A stretch of 64,000 bases of DNA from Anaerolineales bacterium UBA2181 (GCA_002328075.1 DCVT01000011.1:62001-126000); one strand, 5' to 3'; shown: positions 53,486-62,108, counted from the first letter of the stretch. Translations and numbers: made by a program. The notes: generated by a model from the letters alone, not told the origin.

Positions 53486-54004
53486 ATGAGCGAGCGCTTG
53501 GCCCAGAGTGCGGGGAAGGTCCAGCGCGTATTGGAGGCGCTGGGCCTGCTGGCCCGGGTGATAGAGCTGCCAAGCACCACGCGAACTGCGCGGGAGGCAG
53601 CCGTGGCCATCGGATGTCACGTGGAGCAGATCGCCAAATCCCTGGTGTTCCGGACTGTCGCCGACGGTCGGCCGGTGTTGGTCATCGCCAGCGGGCGGAA
53701 TCGGGTAGACGAGGACCGGCTGGCGGTATTGGTGGGCGAGCCGGTGGAAAAAGCCGACGCTGCGTACGTCCGAAGACATACGGGTTATGCAATTGGCGGG
53801 GTCCCGCCGGTCGGTCATCTGGAGCCCCACCAGACACTGGTGGATGTCGACCTGTCAGTGCTCGAGGAGATCTGGGCTGCTGCCGGTACTCCCCACGCGG
53901 TGTTTTGCCTGACGCCGGCCGAGTTGTTGCGAATCACGGGGGGAATGGCAGTACGGCTGCGCGAGGGGCCATCCTCTACGACCTCTCAGAGGGCGCTGGA
54001 TTGA
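53486..54004 (+). CDS. YbaK/ProX-family aminoacyl-tRNA deacylase
   Basis: A 172-residue single-domain protein of the YbaK/ProX type, which hydrolyses mischarged aminoacyl-tRNA. It shows the conserved Lys in IAKSLVFR, VLVIASGRNRVDEDRL, and the TGYAIGGVPPVGH loop with the GxxP motif, in family order and length. GGGGGCACGAG precedes the ATG. It follows the DUF1786 gene closely. The tRNA specificity (Cys-tRNA-Pro, Ala-tRNA-Pro or other) cannot be assigned. Confidence 0.88.
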   Translation: MSERLAQSAGKVQRVLEALGLLARVIELPSTTRTAREAAVAIGCHVEQIAKSLVFRTVADGRPVLVIASGRNRVDEDRLAVLVGEPVEKADAAYVRRHTGYAIGGVPPVGHLEPHQTLVDVDLSVLEEIWAAAGTPHAVFCLTPAELLRITGGMAVRLREGPSSTTSQRALD

Positions 54005-54119
54005 CGGAAGGTGAATCGCCGCGAGCTAGCGGTTGGCGTTGGAGGTCCTGAGCTGGCCTCAGTGCCGTCTTGGAGACGACGATCGGTTGGATCCGAGGTT
54101 GCCGGGTCCGGCGGACTGG

Positions 54120-54148
54120 TTGTCGGCAATGGCCAGCGGTGGTACAAT
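54120..54148 (+). promoter_or_regulatory. promoter giving a probable leaderless mRNA
   Basis: TTGTCG (54120-54125), 17 bases, TACAAT (54143-54148), then seven bases to ATG 54156. The spacing matches the truD promoter exactly. Confidence 0.65.
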
Positions 54149-54155
54149 GCATTCG

Positions 54156-54605
54156 ATGCACACGGCTGAGCGGAACGCGTTGGTGGTTGTCATCCTGGGC
54201 CTGGCGCTAGGCGCACTGGCGCTGGCAGCGGATCCGTTGGGGTTGGACCTCACACCGGGATTCGGGCTGCTGCAGGCGCTGGGCATGTTGCTCGGGATTA
54301 CGATGGCGGCATCGGGCGGATGCTACTTTCTCTGGCACCGGCGAAAACCGGGTGGACCGCTCTCCCTGATGTCGGACGTTGGCCTGCGTCTGGGCCTGAC
54401 CGGTCTCCTGGCCTGTTACGTCTCGGGAATCGCGGATGTCCTGGGAATCGGGACTCACCGGGGCGCCAGCTGGGAGCGGCCGTTCTTGGGCCCGCTTCAA
54501 CTGGCCGGGCTCTTGTTGGGGTTGCTCATCGTGCTTGTTGGCTTGTTGCTCTTCTGGCTCGGCGAACGCACGGAGCACCGAGACGATCCGGCGAATACCT
54601 TGTGA
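54156..54605 (+). CDS. small four-span membrane protein
   Basis: A 149-residue protein of no recognised family with about four hydrophobic segments (about 8-26, 33-52, 75-95, 115-137) and short charged loops (WHRRKPGG, THRGASWERP). ATG 54156 is used because a good promoter places the transcript start at this codon. The open frame extends upstream to 54033 through the promoter and is not credible there. Its last codons overlap the -35 of the glnA promoter. Confidence 0.65.
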   Translation: MHTAERNALVVVILGLALGALALAADPLGLDLTPGFGLLQALGMLLGITMAASGGCYFLWHRRKPGGPLSLMSDVGLRLGLTGLLACYVSGIADVLGIGTHRGASWERPFLGPLQLAGLLLGLLIVLVGLLLFWLGERTEHRDDPANTL

Positions 54606-54627
54606 GCCTCCCTCTTTCTGCTATAAT
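54600..54627 (+). promoter_or_regulatory. glnA promoter
   Basis: TTGTGA (54600-54605, overlapping the upstream stop codon), 16 bases, and a perfect TATAAT (54622-54627). The start should be near 54634, leaving a leader of about 90 bases. Confidence 0.75.
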
Positions 54628-54684
54628 TCCGCCGTTCTGTTGACCGGTCGGTCTGTTCGGGCCGGCCCGGAGCGCAGGCGAGGG

Positions 54685-54707
54685 GCACGCGAATAGCGTG
54701 CTTTTTT
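54685..54707 (+). terminator. intrinsic terminator inside the glnA leader
   Basis: GCACGC (54685-54690), loop GAATA, GCGTGC (54696-54701), then TTTTTT (54702-54707). It lies between the glnA promoter and the glnA ribosome-binding site (GGGAGG at 54714), so glnA transcription must read through it. It may be an attenuator, or a terminator of the upstream gene tolerated by glnA. Confidence 0.75.
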
Positions 54708-54723
54708 CAAATCGGGAGGTGCC

Positions 54724-56058
54724 GTGGATAGGCAACAGCTCTTGGAACAAGTCAAAGCTGACGGCGTTCTCTTTGTCAGTCTGCAGTTCACCGACATCAT
54801 GGGGACCATCAAAAGCGTCACGATCCCGGTTGAGAGGCTCGCTCGTGCGCTGGAGCTGGGCGTCTGGTTTGATGGGTCGTCGATTTATGGTTTCGCTCGC
54901 ATCTACGAGTCAGACATGTTCCTGGTTCCGGACGTCTCCACTTACCGGGTCCTGCCGTGGAGCAGCCCGGACCGGCTGCGTGCTCGGATCATTTGTGATG
55001 TGCACGGGCCGGATGGAGAGCCATTCAAAGGAGATCCGCGCTCGGTACTCAAGTCGGCTGTCGGGCGGGCGGCAGCGCAGGGTTGCCATTATCAGTGCGG
55101 CCCAGAGCTCGAGTTCTTTCTCTTTAACAACAACGGCGATGTGGCCATTCGGCCGGTGCCCAATGATGTGGCCGGTTACTTTGATTTTTCGCCGCGCGAC
55201 AACGCCCAGGTGGTACGGTCCGACATTGTGAAAGCATTGAATGCGATGGGCATGGGCGTGGAAGCCTCTCACCACGAGGTGGCGGCCGGACAGCACGAGA
55301 TCGATTTCGAATACGCTGACGCTGTCACGGCGGCGGACAATGCGATTACCTTCAAATACACGGTCAAAGCTATTGCCTCCACTCACAACCTGCTGGCGAC
55401 GTTCATGCCCAAACCGGTTTTTGGCAGCAACGGCAGTGGGATGCACGTGCACCAGAGCCTGATGGATCCGGCCGGCACCAACCTCTTTTATGACCCGGAC
55501 GGGCAGTTCAACCTGTCGACGATCGCGTGCCAGTTCATTGCCGGCCAGTTGCACCACGCCCGGGCTTTGGCGGCAGTGGTCGCTCCAACGGTGAACAGCT
55601 ACAAGCGTCTCGTTCCCGGGTATGAGGCTCCCGTATACATCTGCTGGGCGCAGATCAACCGCTCGGCGATGATCCGAATTCCGCGAGGCTCGCCGGCACA
55701 GGAAGCCAGTGCCCGAGCCGAACTGCGGTGCCCGGATCCAAGCTGTAACCCGTACCTCGCGTTCTCGGTGATGCTGGAAGCGGGAATGGACGGTATCCGG
55801 AACCGCCTGGTCCCTCCAGACCCGGTGAGCGACGATGTTTACGAGTACTCGGAGGTCGAGCTGGCCCGACAGGGGATCCTTACCCTTCCCGGCACCTTGG
55901 GTGAGGCGCTCGAGGCGCTGGCTGCCGATCCGGTGGTGCGCGGCGCCCTGGGCGATCACGTCTACCAGGGTTTCAGGCGGGCGCGCCTGGCCGAGTGGGA
56001 TGAATATCGCATCCAGGTCACTGACTGGGAGCGGAAACGGTATCTGGAGACGCTGTAG
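54724..56058 (+). CDS. glnA: glutamine synthetase type I
   Basis: Forms glutamine from glutamate, ammonia and ATP. 444 residues, GSI length. It has GVWFDGSSIYGF, GPELEFFLF with metal-binding Glu, HHEVAAGQHEIDF, ATFMPKPVFGSNGSGMHVHQ, VNSYKRLVPGYEAPVY, and ELRCPDPSCNPYLAFSVML. It is short and lacks the 25-residue insertion and adenylylation segment of the GSI-beta class, so it looks GSI-alpha-like; that is judged by eye. The GTG start has GGGAGG five bases upstream. Confidence 0.93.
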   Translation: MDRQQLLEQVKADGVLFVSLQFTDIMGTIKSVTIPVERLARALELGVWFDGSSIYGFARIYESDMFLVPDVSTYRVLPWSSPDRLRARIICDVHGPDGEPFKGDPRSVLKSAVGRAAAQGCHYQCGPELEFFLFNNNGDVAIRPVPNDVAGYFDFSPRDNAQVVRSDIVKALNAMGMGVEASHHEVAAGQHEIDFEYADAVTAADNAITFKYTVKAIASTHNLLATFMPKPVFGSNGSGMHVHQSLMDPAGTNLFYDPDGQFNLSTIACQFIAGQLHHARALAAVVAPTVNSYKRLVPGYEAPVYICWAQINRSAMIRIPRGSPAQEASARAELRCPDPSCNPYLAFSVMLEAGMDGIRNRLVPPDPVSDDVYEYSEVELARQGILTLPGTLGEALEALAADPVVRGALGDHVYQGFRRARLAEWDEYRIQVTDWERKRYLETL

Positions 56059-56080
56059 CAGGCCGGCGGCCAGAGGCTGG

Positions 56081-56086
56081 TATAAT
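56081..56086 (+). promoter_or_regulatory. possible extended -10 promoter for secD-secF
   Basis: TGG immediately before TATAAT (56081-56086) gives an extended -10 element about 49 bases before the secD ATG. No good -35 is present. Confidence 0.5.
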
Positions 56087-56134
56087 CCGGTAGATGCCGC
56101 CGGTGCTCGGCGGGTGGTCGACAGGGAGATTAGC

Positions 56135-57484
56135 ATGGAGCAGAACTACCATAGCGGCCGATGGATGGCCATCATTTTGGTCATCGTTGCGCTGACGATT
56201 TACATTGATCTGCCAAGTACCAATCGGTTGCTCGGGCGTGAGGTGGCCATCCGACAGGGTCTGGATCTGCAGGGTGGTGTTCAGGTGCTGTTGGAGGCTG
56301 ATGTTCCGGCTGAGGAGGCCGTTGACCCGGACGCGATGCGGGTGGCCCGCACCATCATAGACAACCGGGTGAATAGCCTGGGAGTGACGGAGTCGGTGGT
56401 GCAACTTCAGGGAGAGCGAAGGATCATCGTGGAGCTCCCGGGAATCAGGGACCCCGATGAAGCGATCAACACGATTCAGGCAACCGCGTTGCTGGAATTT
56501 GTGGAAGGCGATGCATCCCTGTCGGATGGGGACGTCGTATATACGACTCAGGAGGGCAGCTCCGCGGCCTATGAGGGTGTCCTGCCCAGCCTCATTCGGG
56601 GTCCGTACCGGACGGTCATGACAGGCGACGCGTTGCGAGATGCGGCGGTGGATCGTGACGCGCTGGGCCAATATGCAGTTGCGTTTCGGCTCAAACCCGA
56701 TACGGCCGACTTTTTCGAGCAGTATACGGCGGCCAACATTGGCGAGTTTCTTACCATCGTACTGGACAAACGCGTGATATCCAACGCGGTCATTCGCGCC
56801 TCCATCTCTGAGGCCGGCGTGATCAGCGGTGGCCAGGCAGGTTTTGCCTATGAGGACGCGCAAAGGCTGGCCACTCAGCTCCGGTTTGGCAGCCTACCGG
56901 TTCCGTTTCGCGTGGAGGGCAATAGCAGCATTGGTCCAACGCTGGGTCAGGAGTCGGTGGCGGCGAGCGTTCGGGCCGGCACCATCGGGGTGTTGATCGT
57001 GCTCCTGTTCATGGTCGTCTACTACCGGGTGCCCGGCGCACTGGCGGCGCTCGCACTGCTCTTGTATGCTGGCATCAACCTGGCCATCTACAAAACGGTT
57101 CCGGTTACGCTGACCATGCCGGGTATCACCGGTTTTCTCCTTTCTACTGGCATGGCGGTGGACGCCAACATCCTGGTCTTTGAACGCATGAAGGAGGAGT
57201 TGCGAGACGGCCGAAGTCTGCGCGGGGCGCTCGAGAATGCATTCGGTCGCGCTTGGACTTCTATCCGCGACTCGAACCTCTCCACGCTGATAACGTGCGC
57301 CATCCTGTTTTATTTCGGGTCCAATTTTGGCGCCAGCATGGTCAAGGGTTTCGCTGTAACGCTGGCGCTGGGGGTGGCTGTCAACATCTTTACAGCCATC
57401 CTGCTGACGCGCACCCTGATGCGCCTGATGGTTGATTGGGCGGGTGGGTGGCTCAAGTCGCACGGGTGGAGTCTGGGAATATAA
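56135..57484 (+). CDS. secD: protein translocase subunit SecD
   Basis: A 449-residue membrane component that drives the late steps of Sec export. One N-terminal span, RQGLDLQGGVQVLLEAD (the SecD D1 motif), the periplasmic-type P1 domain, SEAGVISGG, then five C-terminal spans with GTIGVLIVLLFMVVYYRVPG, GMAVDANILVFERMKEE and IRDSNLSTLIT. AGGGAG precedes ATG 56135; the longer open frame into glnA is spurious. secF follows 17 bases later. Confidence 0.95.
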   Translation: MEQNYHSGRWMAIILVIVALTIYIDLPSTNRLLGREVAIRQGLDLQGGVQVLLEADVPAEEAVDPDAMRVARTIIDNRVNSLGVTESVVQLQGERRIIVELPGIRDPDEAINTIQATALLEFVEGDASLSDGDVVYTTQEGSSAAYEGVLPSLIRGPYRTVMTGDALRDAAVDRDALGQYAVAFRLKPDTADFFEQYTAANIGEFLTIVLDKRVISNAVIRASISEAGVISGGQAGFAYEDAQRLATQLRFGSLPVPFRVEGNSSIGPTLGQESVAASVRAGTIGVLIVLLFMVVYYRVPGALAALALLLYAGINLAIYKTVPVTLTMPGITGFLLSTGMAVDANILVFERMKEELRDGRSLRGALENAFGRAWTSIRDSNLSTLITCAILFYFGSNFGASMVKGFAVTLALGVAVNIFTAILLTRTLMRLMVDWAGGWLKSHGWSLGI

Positions 57485-57501
57485 CGAAAGGTTCGCGGCC
57501 G

Positions 57502-58428
57502 ATGTTCAACCTAGTTCAGAAACGACGCTGGTACTTTCGCATTTCGGCAGTGGTTATCTTGCTCGGCCTGGTAGCGATCATCTACTCGGTGATCACGCTG
57601 GACACCCACACTCCGTTTCCGCTTAGCGTGGACTTTCGCAGTGGCACCCGTTTTGTGTTGCACTTTCAGGCGCCGATCACCGAAAGTGAGATCCGGGAGG
57701 TGTTTGGCGAGTTCGGCGTGACCAATCCATCGGTCACTCGTTTGGGGCAAGCGCAGGACAACGTCTGGCAGATTCGGACCGAGTTTCTGGCTACCAGCAA
57801 GGCTCAAGCAGCCCAGGACGCCCTGGCAGAGGTTGCTGCCATCGATACCGCCCAGACGGAGATTGACAGCGTCAGTCCTTCGGTTGGCGCCGAGGTTACT
57901 CGCGCGGCGATGCTGGCGGTTGTTGTGGCGGCGGTGGCGATTCTCCTGTTCATCGTCTTTGCGTTTCGTCAGGTGCCCAATTCGGGCCGATATGGAGCCT
58001 GTGCAGTGGCCGCGATGTTGCATGACATCCTGGTGGCGATGGGTTTCATGTCGCTGGCCGGATTGCTCTTTGGCTGGGAGGCCGATGCGCTCTTTCTGAC
58101 TGCCATGTTGACGGTGATTGGTTTCTCGGTTCAGGACACCATTGTGGTGTTCGACCGGATTCGAGAGAACATCCCGCGCCGCAAAAATGAGGACTTTGAG
58201 ACGGTCGTCAACCGAAGTCTCTTGGAGACGCTGCACCGCTCATTGGCCACGCAACTGAACGCCATTTTCGTCATGGTGGCCCTGTTGTTTTTCGGCGGTG
58301 CTTCCATCCGGCAGTTCATCGCCGTCATGCTGGTTGGGATGGTCTCAGGTACCTACAGCTCGATATTCAATGCCGTGCCCCTGTTGGTTGCGTGGCACAA
58401 GGGAGAGATTCCGTTCCTCAAGTCGTGA
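57502..58428 (+). CDS. secF: protein translocase subunit SecF
   Basis: A 308-residue partner of SecD with six spans. FNLVQKRRWYFRIS is at the start, SVDFRSGTRFVLHF, SVGAEVTRAAMLAVVVA, the VIGFSVQDTIVVFDRIREN signature, and RSLATQLNAIFVMVALLFFGG. ATG 57502 is chosen; the frame upstream to 57436 overlaps secD. Confidence 0.95.
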   Translation: MFNLVQKRRWYFRISAVVILLGLVAIIYSVITLDTHTPFPLSVDFRSGTRFVLHFQAPITESEIREVFGEFGVTNPSVTRLGQAQDNVWQIRTEFLATSKAQAAQDALAEVAAIDTAQTEIDSVSPSVGAEVTRAAMLAVVVAAVAILLFIVFAFRQVPNSGRYGACAVAAMLHDILVAMGFMSLAGLLFGWEADALFLTAMLTVIGFSVQDTIVVFDRIRENIPRRKNEDFETVVNRSLLETLHRSLATQLNAIFVMVALLFFGGASIRQFIAVMLVGMVSGTYSSIFNAVPLLVAWHKGEIPFLKS

Positions 58429-58434
58429 GCTGAT

Positions 58435-59376
58435 ATGCTGGCCTTAGCCCTGAATCCCACACCCCGGTTAGTGCCGAACTGGCCGATGCCCGTGCGCCAG
58501 CCTGGAGAGGCGCTGATTCGCGTGCGGCTTGCGGGCATCTGCGGGACAGACCTGGCCCTGATTCGTGGCTACAAAGGCGGCTACCAGGGGATCTTGGGAC
58601 ACGAATTCGTTGGTGAGGTCGTGGAGGCAGACGATCCTGCGTGGCTTGGGCGCCGGGTGGTGGGCGAGATCAACCTTCGTTGTGGGGCGTGTGACTTCTG
58701 CCGGGAGAACATCCCGAACCACTGTCGCCATCGGATGGTGCTGGGCATCACCGGACGTGATGGAGCGCTGGCAGAGTACCTGACGCTGCCAATCGCAAAC
58801 CTGCATCGGGTTCCTGACGGAATGCCGGACCAGGTTGCCGTGTTTTGCGAACCGGTGGCGGCAGCCTGTCAGGTGACCAGCGAGGTTCATGTCTGCCCGG
58901 AACTGCCGGCCGTTGTGATCGGCGACGGAAAACTTGGCCTTTTGGTGGCGCAGGTCCTGGCGGCCGGTGGCGCTGAGGTTACGTTAGTCGGGCACCATCC
59001 GGAACGTCTGGCGCTCGCCAAGGAATGGGGATTGCTCACAGAAACCAGGGATGATGGATACCGGCTGGTTGTCGAGTGCGCCGGAAACCCGAGTGGCTTG
59101 CGATCTGCCTTGGACCTGGTGCGCCCGCGCGGAATCATTGTGCTCAAGAGCACCTACGCAGAATCGGCCTTGGTGGATCTCACCTCGATGGTGGTGAACG
59201 AAGTGCGACTGGTGGGTACGCGGTGCGGTCCCTTTGGACCGGCTTTGCGCTTGCTGGCGACCGGCAGCGTTCGGGTTGGTCCGTTGGTGGAAGCGACCTA
59301 TCCGCTGTGTGAGGGAATGGCTGCACTGGAGCATGCCGGCCGGCGTGGTGCGCTCAAGGTGTTGGTCCGGCCCTGA
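58435..59376 (+). CDS. zinc-dependent medium-chain alcohol dehydrogenase
   Basis: A 313-residue NAD(P)-linked dehydrogenase of the MDR family. Catalytic zinc ligands are the Cys in AGICGTDLALI and the His-Glu in GHEFVGEV. The structural zinc lobe is CGACDFCRENIPNHC. The dinucleotide fold is VVIGDGKLGLLVAQVL. It resembles sorbitol/threonine dehydrogenase-type members but is somewhat short. It starts six bases after secF, with a weak ribosome-binding site. The substrate is unknown. Confidence 0.87.
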   Translation: MLALALNPTPRLVPNWPMPVRQPGEALIRVRLAGICGTDLALIRGYKGGYQGILGHEFVGEVVEADDPAWLGRRVVGEINLRCGACDFCRENIPNHCRHRMVLGITGRDGALAEYLTLPIANLHRVPDGMPDQVAVFCEPVAAACQVTSEVHVCPELPAVVIGDGKLGLLVAQVLAAGGAEVTLVGHHPERLALAKEWGLLTETRDDGYRLVVECAGNPSGLRSALDLVRPRGIIVLKSTYAESALVDLTSMVVNEVRLVGTRCGPFGPALRLLATGSVRVGPLVEATYPLCEGMAALEHAGRRGALKVLVRP

Positions 59377-59599
59377 CGGTTTCGGCTGCGGGTTGTGGGG
59401 GAGGGAGAAGTAGGGGCTTTTGCCTTGATGGAGTTGGTTCTCCGCGGGGATGTGGTCGCCATCCTGCTCCACAATGCGGTAAGCCATTCAGGTCAAAAGT
59501 CGGCATCGGTTGCGTTTCCCTCTATACCTGGCACACGGTGAAATTGATCAATTGATGGGGGATGGCGACCGTCTTCCGAACGATGACTACCAGCATGAT
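59377..59599. other. gap after the dehydrogenase, no gene seen
   Basis: No open frame with a ribosome-binding site or known domain on either strand. It may include the eroded 3' end of the GAF gene that lies just to the right on the minus strand. Confidence 0.5.
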
Positions 59600-60178
59600 A
59601 GGTGGCGCTTGGGGTTTGCGCGACCCAAGTCCAAGCGCGAGAGGCAGGGACTGCGCTGTCTTGTCACTGCTTCCAGCACCCCGATCGGTCGGTCCCGGCC
59701 CGCAAGGGTGCTGCCACGACAGAACGAGAATCGCAGCCGTGGAGCCCGTTGACTAGTGCGGGAACAGCCGGGCTGTCTTCCTGCGCGACGCCTGGGCGCC
59801 GCTTGTCCGCAGTGCGGGTCAACGCCCAGCATGCGGCGTTGCTGGGTGACGGAACCTGAATACGTTTTCTGGTAAGGCGCCGTTATCTTGGTCGGGCCAA
59901 GGTTTAGGCCCGCCCGATTTTCAGTACGGCAACAGGATTGACGCTGCCTCACACCGCGCTAGATCGGTCGCAGCCTGGAGGATACCATCCAGCAACTGTG
60001 CAGGTTCGGGCGTGGAACTGGGCATCTGCGAGTCTCTCAAGAGGGCGCGAAAGGGCTCACGTGCCTGCTCTCGAGCCGTCGCCCGTTCTTGGGTGCCCGT
60101 ATATGCCGAACCGCTCGCGTTGCTTGAAAGCGGAGGCGTGAGGTCTGGCGAGGTTGTTGCGCCTGTTTGCGGATTCAC
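59600..60178 (-). pseudogene. decayed GAF-domain gene
   Basis: The minus strand begins with a GTG overlapping the sirtuin stop (60178) and encodes an Ala/Arg-rich N-terminus, then the GAF entry helix LLDGILQAATDLARCEAASILL, broken by a stop at 59921. Further on, GAF core pieces lie in different frames: PALVNGLHGCDSRSVVAAPL in one (about 59760-59705), and GRDRPIGVLEAVTRQ in another (from about 59700). Together these match the usual TRSVVAVPL...IGVLEA order of GAF domains. At least one premature stop and one frameshift, and probably a small deletion, are needed. It was likely co-transcribed with the sirtuin. The right boundary is firm; the left is approximate. Confidence 0.7.
59892..59921 (+). 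terminator. possible terminator hairpin
   Basis: TCGGGC (59892-59897) pairs with GCCCGA (59912-59917), followed by TTTT. It is 516 bases after the dehydrogenase stop and lies within the decayed GAF gene, so it may be fortuitous. Confidence 0.3.
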
Positions 60179-60939
60179 TGAACCCGCGAGACGCTAGCCG
60201 CCAGGAGGGGCAACACAACCGCCACGTCCTCGTTCACGACCACGTCGGCAACTTGGTCCATCTCGGTCGGCTGGAGATTGACCAAGATCAACCGGGCGCC
60301 GCATTTCTGTGCCAGCACCGGCAAACTGGCGGCCGGTTCCACCAGCAGCGACGTGCCAGCGATCAACATCACATCGCAGCGGCGCGCCTCTGACAGGGCA
60401 GCCTGGGCGGCAGCATAGGGAAGTTGCTCACCCATGAGGACGATATCGGGTTTGAGCACCCCGCCGCACCCAGGACAGATGGGGACGCCCTCCTGATTTT
60501 GCAGGAAATCGATGACGATTGTACCGCCAACGCTCTGATAGCAGCGGATGCAGGTGGCGGTTCGAAAGTGGCCGTGAAGCTCAATCACCCGATGGGATCC
60601 AGCACGCGTATGAAGGTTGTCAATATTCTGGGTGATCACTGCGCGGAGGCGGCCGTTCTTTTCCATCTCTGCGATGGCCCGGTGTGCCGCGTTGGGCGAT
60701 GCACTGGTCACCATCTGCACCATGGGCCGGATCCAGCGATAGAAGGCGTCCGGGCGGCTGCGAAACCCGCTGAAAGAAGCGACTTGGGTTGAGTCGACCC
60801 GTTCCCACAGGCCCGACCCCTCGCTGCGAAAGTCCGGAATGCCGGATGGAGTGCTGATTCCGGCGCCGGTGAGGGCAATTGGGTAACGTGCCTCGCGGAG
60901 AAGCGCGGTTGCCAGGGAGATCCGTTCATGCATTTCCAT
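60175..60939 (-). CDS. NAD-dependent protein deacylase (sirtuin)
   Basis: SIR2-family enzyme that removes acyl groups from lysines using NAD. 254 residues: ALTGAGISTPSGIPDFRS at the NAD loop, ITQNIDNLHTRAG, catalytic His in ELHGHF, zinc ligands CIRC and CPGC, LIAGTSLLVEPA, and a C-terminal VNLQPTEMD. All key residues are present. It is 8 bases downstream of the REC-TadZ-like gene, and its stop overlaps the start of the GAF pseudogene. Confidence 0.94.
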   Translation of the reverse strand: MEMHERISLATALLREARYPIALTGAGISTPSGIPDFRSEGSGLWERVDSTQVASFSGFRSRPDAFYRWIRPMVQMVTSASPNAAHRAIAEMEKNGRLRAVITQNIDNLHTRAGSHRVIELHGHFRTATCIRCYQSVGGTIVIDFLQNQEGVPICPGCGGVLKPDIVLMGEQLPYAAAQAALSEARRCDVMLIAGTSLLVEPAASLPVLAQKCGARLILVNLQPTEMDQVADVVVNEDVAVVLPLLAASVSRVQ

Positions 60940-60947
60940 CGACCGAA

Positions 60948-62108
60948 CTACCTCACGGACATGGGATTAAAAAGGTCGGACAGCAGCAGGCTAGCTAGTT
61001 CGCGATAACGGTCAGCGACTGCACTGTTGGGTTCCAGTAGCATCACCGGCCGACCGGAAGCCAGCGCGCGGTGCGACATTTCGGGTTCCGCGGGAATGGT
61101 GGCAAGGACCGGAAGCTGGGTCTTTGTCTCGAGTTCGCGCTGGGTGAGGCTGGGCGGAGAGCCGGTGGTGTTCATCAATACGACCCCACATCGGTGGAGA
61201 TCCACTCCGACGCGCTGAAGGTGCTGCACCAGGCTAACGGTGAGCGTCAGAATGCTACGTTGGGGGGGAAGGACCACCAGAATGTAATCCATCTGGATAA
61301 GCACCGAGTTCAGCCCACTGCCGCCGCGGTTTCCCAGGTCCAGGATCACCAGGTCGGCCTCGCGCAAGATCAACTCCAGCAACCGCTGCACTTGCGCAGC
61401 AGGGGTGAATGACCGGGGCTCCAGCGGCTGGTAGCTGCCAAGCAGCAACCGGAGGCTCTCGGCGACCTGAACCAGTTGTTGCCCTACCAGCAACGGGTCC
61501 AACTCCTCTGGGCCAAGTTGCAGCAGTCGGGCAAGGCCGTCGCCTTGGCGATGGCCCATCTGCATGCCCAGGGCTCCGGAGCCAAGGCAAAGATCCACCA
61601 GGACGACCTCTTTGCTGGCTGCCAGCGCCGTGCTCAGGTTGACAGCTAGACTCGTAACGCCTGATCCTCCTCGGATGCCAAGCACGGCGATGCCCTTGCC
61701 TGTCGCCGGTTGCATCGCGGTCGTGCGGGCGGCCGCGACTCCACGGTTCAGAAGCGCGCGGACACGGGTTGCCAACTCAGCCGGGTGAGTTGGTTTGGAG
61801 ACATAGTCGTCGGCTCCGGCGTCGAATCCGGCCGCCTTGTCGTCTGCCCCGCTCTTGGCGCTGAACATCAGAACCGGCGTACTTGAAAGCCGCGAATCGT
61901 TCCGCAACCTACGGCAGACCTCGTAACCGTCCATGTCGGGCATCATGACGTCCAGGAGAACCAGGGCAGGTTTCTCGTTGACGGCCTGCGCCAAACCCTC
62001 GGTGCCTCCCATAGCGACAATGACCTCGTAGCCTTGCCTTTGCAGCAAAAGACCGATCAACTTCAGACTGTCCAGGTCGTCTTCTATGATCAGGATCTTT
62101 TCTGACAT
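60948..62108 (-). CDS. response-regulator receiver fused to TadZ/CpaE-like ATPase domain
   Basis: A 386-residue protein. Residues 1-120 are a complete receiver domain with acidic pair E9-D10-D11, phosphoacceptor D53 (LLDVMMPDMDG) and Lys in VSKPTHP. A linker leads to a MinD/ParA-like domain (about 133-386) with VLGIRGGSGVTSLAVNL in place of the KGGxGKT loop. Both signature lysines are missing, as in TadZ/CpaE proteins, so ATP hydrolysis is doubtful. VVLVDLCLGSGALG and LVILDLGNRGGSGLN are the later switch motifs. ATG 62108 is chosen at the start of the receiver domain. No Tad pilus genes are in the window. Confidence 0.82.
   Translation of the reverse strand: MSEKILIIEDDLDSLKLIGLLLQRQGYEVIVAMGGTEGLAQAVNEKPALVLLDVMMPDMDGYEVCRRLRNDSRLSSTPVLMFSAKSGADDKAAGFDAGADDYVSKPTHPAELATRVRALLNRGVAAARTTAMQPATGKGIAVLGIRGGSGVTSLAVNLSTALAASKEVVLVDLCLGSGALGMQMGHRQGDGLARLLQLGPEELDPLLVGQQLVQVAESLRLLLGSYQPLEPRSFTPAAQVQRLLELILREADLVILDLGNRGGSGLNSVLIQMDYILVVLPPQRSILTLTVSLVQHLQRVGVDLHRCGVVLMNTTGSPPSLTQRELETKTQLPVLATIPAEPEMSHRALASGRPVMLLEPNSAVADRYRELASLLLSDLFNPMSVR

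Noticed and set aside
54634..54684. Glutamine riboswitch before glnA
   Set aside because: The conserved purine-rich core I recall for that class is not seen; only a terminator and a possible alternative stem are visible.
58984..59487. A 167-codon minus-strand frame overlapping the dehydrogenase 3' end
   Set aside because: No recognisable domain or ribosome-binding site; antisense to the dehydrogenase Rossmann fold for most of its length.
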